Shown here one piece after another: positions 22,101-28,100 of a stretch of 64,000 nt of DNA. This stretch comes from Escarpia spicata (lineage: Eukaryota; Annelida; Polychaeta; Sabellida; Siboglinidae). Numbering within the stretch: the first letter of the stretch is position 1; the number at the start of each line of letters is the position of its first letter. The position numbers and the translations under genes were made by a program. Below the pieces are notes generated by a model. It ran no database searches, was not told where the DNA came from, and worked only from the letters and a program-made list of their open reading frames with translations. The DNA lies in assembly GCA_963995525.1 (NCBI GenBank), contig OZ023207.1:31910866-31974865 (forward strand), in the 5' to 3' direction.

Positions 22101-25100
22101 GAGCTAACACACCAAACTACACACAAAACTTGTACAAACGAGCTAACACATCAAACTACATACAAAACTTGTACAAACGAGCTAACACACCAAACTACAT
22201 ACAAAACTTGTACAAACGACCTAACACATCAAACTACATACAAAACTTGTACAAACGAGCTAACACACCAAACTACACACAAAACTTGTACAAACGAGCT
22301 AACACACCAAACTACATACAAAACTTGTACAAACGAGCCAACACACCAAACTACATACAAAACTTGTACAAACGAGCTAACACACCAAACTACATACAAA
22401 ACTTGTACAAACGAGCTAACACACCAAACTACATACAAAACTTACACAAACTAGCCAGCAAACCAAACTACATACAAAACTTGAACAAACAAAAACTTGT
22501 ACAAACGAGCTAGCACACAAACTACATACAAAACTTGTACAAACGAGCTAACATAAACTACATACAAAACTTACACAAACTAGCCAGCAAACCAAACTAC
22601 ATACAAAACTTGTACAAACGAGCGAGCACATAAACTACATACAAAACTTGTACAAACGAGCTAGCACATAACCTACATACAAAACTTGTACAAACGAGCT
22701 AACACACAAACTACATACAAAACTTACACAAACGAGCCAGCAAACCAAACTACATACAAAAACTTACAGAAACGAGCTAACAACCAAAACTACATACAAA
22801 ACTTACAGAAACGAGCTAACACACCAAACTACATACAAAACTTGTACAAATGAGCTAACACACCAGTGTATAGTGACACAACATATTTCTTTCTTTTTTT
22901 GCAAAATTAATTTGAAATGAGATGTGCAAAACAACTGAACTGAGGAGACACTTTTAACCATTTACACCTTAACCCTCTCGTGGTCAGAACGCCCGAATCA
23001 ACCCGAGTATGCCTCACGGCCAGAACGCCCGAATCAACCCGAATACAGGGGCACATTTAAACTGGTACCGCGAAACAGTGTCATCCAATAACGGCAATTT
23101 ATTTCGGCAGTTAACATTTTTGAGCGGTCTATTTTGTTGTAAAAAAAGATTAATGCGCCGTGCAACGAAGCGGGTGGTGTTTTTTAGCTTTGTTGTAATT
23201 CTCGACATTGTCATTATGTTGAACTCCAGTAATTCGGACTTTGATGGGATTTTCCAATCGAGTTTATAACGAACGCTGCCATCGAAGGGGAATGTTTTGT
23301 ACTATGATTACGCATTTTTAATATAACACAAACTTAATAGTTCAGATGGGATGACGGCTATGATCACAAAGAACGCCATTTTGTATAAAATCTTGAAAAT
23401 ACATGCACTCTGAAAAACTTAAATTATTTCAGTTTGATTTACCATAGACATTTAATTAGTTTTCCATTCTGTAGCATAGTAATTTATGAACATTTCATAC
23501 GCAGCATGTAACCGCTAATTATTAATGAAAAATATTTTTTTTAATGAATTGTTGAAAATTATGTAAGTATTTTATTTTTGTCAAACTTTAGCAATTCATA
23601 TTTGGGTAATAAATTGACATATATGTCACATACTTGGCTAGTTACACCAGGAATTAGTTCTTCAAATGTAGTGAAAATTTTACTTGAGTCAGATCAAAAA
23701 TTATTTATTTATTTGCATTCATGCAACCCGAGTATATCACATGATTCACTCACAGCACATTCTCTCGATTTAATAAGATTCAATAACAGGCACATATTTG
23801 CATTAATCTGGCCTTGAGAGGGTTAAGTCATTTTATGAAAAACGCTCCAAATCCTTGCAGCGTGTGTGCAAAATCACCAAAATATGGGTGCACCTCGGGG
23901 GGTGTTAGCATTGAATGCAAATCTACGAACTCTTGTCAGTTTATATTTTCAAACAGCGCTCATTCAAAAACTTCCAATACAAAGCCATATCGAAAGTACC
24001 CCTGGTGCACAGCAGATACACTAAACAATGCAGAGACACAAGTTACACAAGTATCCAGAAGATGACGCCACCTCCACATGTTATCAAAGTTAGAAACAGA
24101 TTCTGGTATTTGCGGAAACGGGTGTCTGGCCACTTTTGGCCATTCAAGGTGTGAAGGGTTAAAAGAATAGTGCCATAATAAAAATGTGCCCATTGTCAGC
24201 CTTGTAGCAACGTACCGTTCTTGAAGGTCACTTCCTCCATGTGACGTTGTTCATCGCGGGAGAATCCAAGGAAACTGAGCGTTGAGAAGTAGAAGGGACT
24301 CAACTTATGGCACATCTGTAACACACACGGCACAGTTACTTAGATCAACTAAACTGTCACGTGACCGGTTGCCTAGCAACAAGGTCTGCCAAACCATCAA
24401 AAATGGACGCCAAACCAGTGTAGCATCCATAATTCTCACCCCAAAAGGTTTTATTTACTACAAAAACATAAGGCGAAGGTGTTCAAGTGAGACTTGCCTG
24501 CGGGAACATTTGATTTAGCAGATGTCATACCACACTAGTAATGTATTGAAAATATATTACTTGTATAAACAGGCAAAAGAAGGCAAAGCTTGATGGAGGT
24601 CCCTATCATGTGGTGTTAGTAGTAAATGAAACTATGTTTAATAATCCAAAGAAATTCATGAGGTGTCATACAAATCTCTCGTCGATGGCGGACACATCTA
24701 TGTCGTTGCATAATTCCCATGTCTTGAGCACCCAGTCCATGTGCATTATGGGAGTTCCCATACTAACGGCCGCCTGCAAGCATACACAGTCCAAAGGTCA
24801 ATCACCCGGTGGAGCTCACACGGCCCTCTCATTATCAGACGACATATGAAGGGTTTCGGAGTAACACATGTTAAATGCCAAATCGGGTGTAATTCTAAAT
24901 TAAATCTTCAATCACTTTTATTTTGCATTCTTTTAAAAGATATTCCAACATCATGTATAACTTTTAATTTGGTCTGAAGATGAAACACAGGTGTGAGTTT
25001 TTCTCAAAAATGGCATCTACCTTGTTTTGTCCTGAAGCCCATTGTGTTTATTCAACAAAATAAATTACGATGTAGCTGTCTTTTTGACAGACTAAACACA

Positions 25101-28100
25101 AGGCTCTTTAATGATACCCAGTTCAAGATGGACGTCATCTGTGCTGATAAAGCTCTCTTGATAAGAATGGTGACAGTTTCTGCTGGTGTTTTACATAATA
25201 TATTGGATGTGTTAGTAAGTAAAGTATTGTATCAAAAAGAGAAATATGTTTAGAAGTAAATAAGTGGTATTTTAAATTGTCACTTATTTTCACCATATAT
25301 TCTGAACTGTACCAAGCATACATAATCTACTCACCCGGAACTTCTCGCCGCTTGTACAGTTGGCCACCATGTGCGTGATCCGAAAACTGAAATCTTTCCG
25401 GATGCTTCCACCCATGTGATGAATAAGATCAGCCAAGCGTGACTGAAATCAATAAAACCAATCAACTGCGACCGGCTGTCAGAATATGCTCAGTCAAATG
25501 CGTGATGGAGCACCTCAGAAACTCAAATCCTGCTTAAATGATATGAAGCTGATTAGATTTTTTTAGCTTTAGACACTTTGAAACAAATAAAAATTTTCTC
25601 ACAACAAATTTGTAATACAATAACAAAGACCGTGTTCATTCAAACGCCCATTTCACATTGTTATTTGTAAAACCAGATCTACAGCTCTGGTTTCACAGAT
25701 AACTACCATGCCCCAGTGGTTGTTAAGGTTTGAGCGGCGGTTATCGTGTCAGTAGATTTCTTTACTTTTTTCTTCATGTAACGTTAGTAGGTGTTGGTAT
25801 GAACATATGTACTACAAAAGAAAACATGGCATTAATGCCATGTCACCAATCCGTCCTTTAAAAATTACTACTTTGTGTGTCTCAGTGGAATTCCTCTTCA
25901 AATTCCAAGAATTTGTGGTTATTCTTATACCAGTATAAATTTTATTTATCCAGACAGATCACAATTTGTTTTTACTCATATACTAACAATATATTACCGT
26001 ACAATATATATACAATTAATAAATGATATATCCATTACATATTTGTTTGGATAAATAACATTTAGAAACATCATTATATATAATTACCATATTTTCTTTT
26101 TTTTGTGAATAAATAATTTAAAAAAAAATATTTACAAACAGTGCATCATAGTATAAAAATGATTTTGTTTATATTACTTTGTAAAAACAGAAACAAAAAA
26201 GTGTCAAGAAAATCAATGGTTGGTGTCAGGATTGAACCGGTGCCATCCGATTGTAAAATAAATGACAAGAAATCAATGCGTCTACCAACTGAGCTAGTGA
26301 CATCAACAGAAATTCACGGACTGATTTCAGTTGTTATGATAAATTGTACAACTCCTTCATATATCGATATTCTAGTGATATTACGGGATTATACACGTTA
26401 CTTTCTGTAGCTGGATACAATATATGTTTGCTATGTATGTTTATTGGTGTAGATCATCTCCCGTTGGTTGCGTTCGATATAATTCTGAAAATTGTACGGG
26501 ATTGTTTTACGATCGGTGAAGGGGTTGTGCCAAAAATACACTTCAAGTTTTTGCCGTCTTTCAACATTGTTGTAACGAATGTCAATAATATGTTTGTGCT
26601 TACAAACATGCAAATATTTCTTGCAGGGTATTTCTCAAAATGAAATAAAATGCCATTTTGAGGTGATTTATTTACATATTTGTTAACTGTCTTTAAAAGC
26701 AGGGAAATGTCACTAAACAACATAGAAACTTAATTCTTTTTGGACTAGAGTATTGTTTGATGTCTTAGGCAGTCTGAGAAAATGTTTCTTAGTCTATCTT
26801 CAAAACTGTTATTATAAATTAATAATTCAAAACAAAGCATGTATTGGCCAACAGAACCACCTTAATAACAAGTGCCAATTTTAGGCAGTGATATTATACA
26901 AAATGACATTGTACACAGAGACAAATTACCTGATCAAATTGTTATGATGAGAAAATGTTATATGTAGCTATAGAATCTAAACATGTATACGTACACTATT
27001 AAAATGAATACGTAGCAGTATAAAATAAGAATCTGATTGGGTACAAATTAAAAATTGGGGGAACAGAAAATAAAGTTACAATAATAAAGATGTATATTAA
27101 TTAGGGGGTAGTGCCCTGCTCTACGACAAACACAGTCAGGCGTAAGTATCATGTCCTACCAAGTCTTCTTTAACCTTGAAGCCAGTGAAACATAGGATGA
27201 GTTGGTGCATCGCCATGCAGTACAGTGGTCTCTGGTTGCTAGGCAACCGCTGAAATCAACATTTCACATTAACCCATGAATCCTGTATCCAAACCAAGGC
27301 TGTAATTACGTAATTCTATTTGTAATTGATTACAGCCAAATGCTGTAATTTCTAGAAGCTGTCTGAGTCAGTACTTCCTCAGAAGATGATTCTAGCAGCT
27401 CTTAGTAATTGGCACTGTCTCTTATGAAAGAAACATTAACAAGGGCATTTTATTATGGATTTCTTGGTTTGTTTAATTACTTGCAACTGTAATTATAGAG
27501 ATTTCTGACTAGGAAAGTTTGCCCCTTGAAGCGAAGCCTTTATGGCTTCATTGTCATCAATGTGCTAAAACTTTAAGTTTTATTAAATTATTTTTGCACT
27601 TCAATTCCAATTTAATTTGTTTTTGTGATTTTGATCAATTTCATTCAAATTGAGATCATTTGTTTTTCAATTAATTTTACTTTCATGATTGACCCATTCA
27701 ACCCTACATACCCATGCATGCCATTTCATTGACAAAGGTCCCATTAATGCACCTGTAATTGTAATTACAAACTTGGTGGTGTAATTGTAATTGATCTGAA
27801 AATTGAAGAAGTGTAATTGTAACTGAGATGACAAATGAACAGTAATTGATTTGATTTTGTGTAATTGGACCCAGCCCTAGTCCAAACCTCACTGGGTACA
27901 TGCAGTTTTGAAACTGTTATTTTCAATCAATCAAACTTGCCATTCCATATACACTGTAGTATGATATATCTTCAAATGACAATACTCGAAGCTTCCAAAA
28001 CTTTCCGAAAGCCTCTATGACAGTCAGATAAAGTTACCTGTTCACTAGTTAAAATATGAGTAAATTCTGAGACATCAACTACTTTAATTTCCTGAAAACA

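Noticed and set aside
21389..22513. 193- and 179-codon frames of a 13-residue repeat
   Set aside because: 39-bp minisatellite in ECT2 intron 7. The frame breaks wherever unit length changes.
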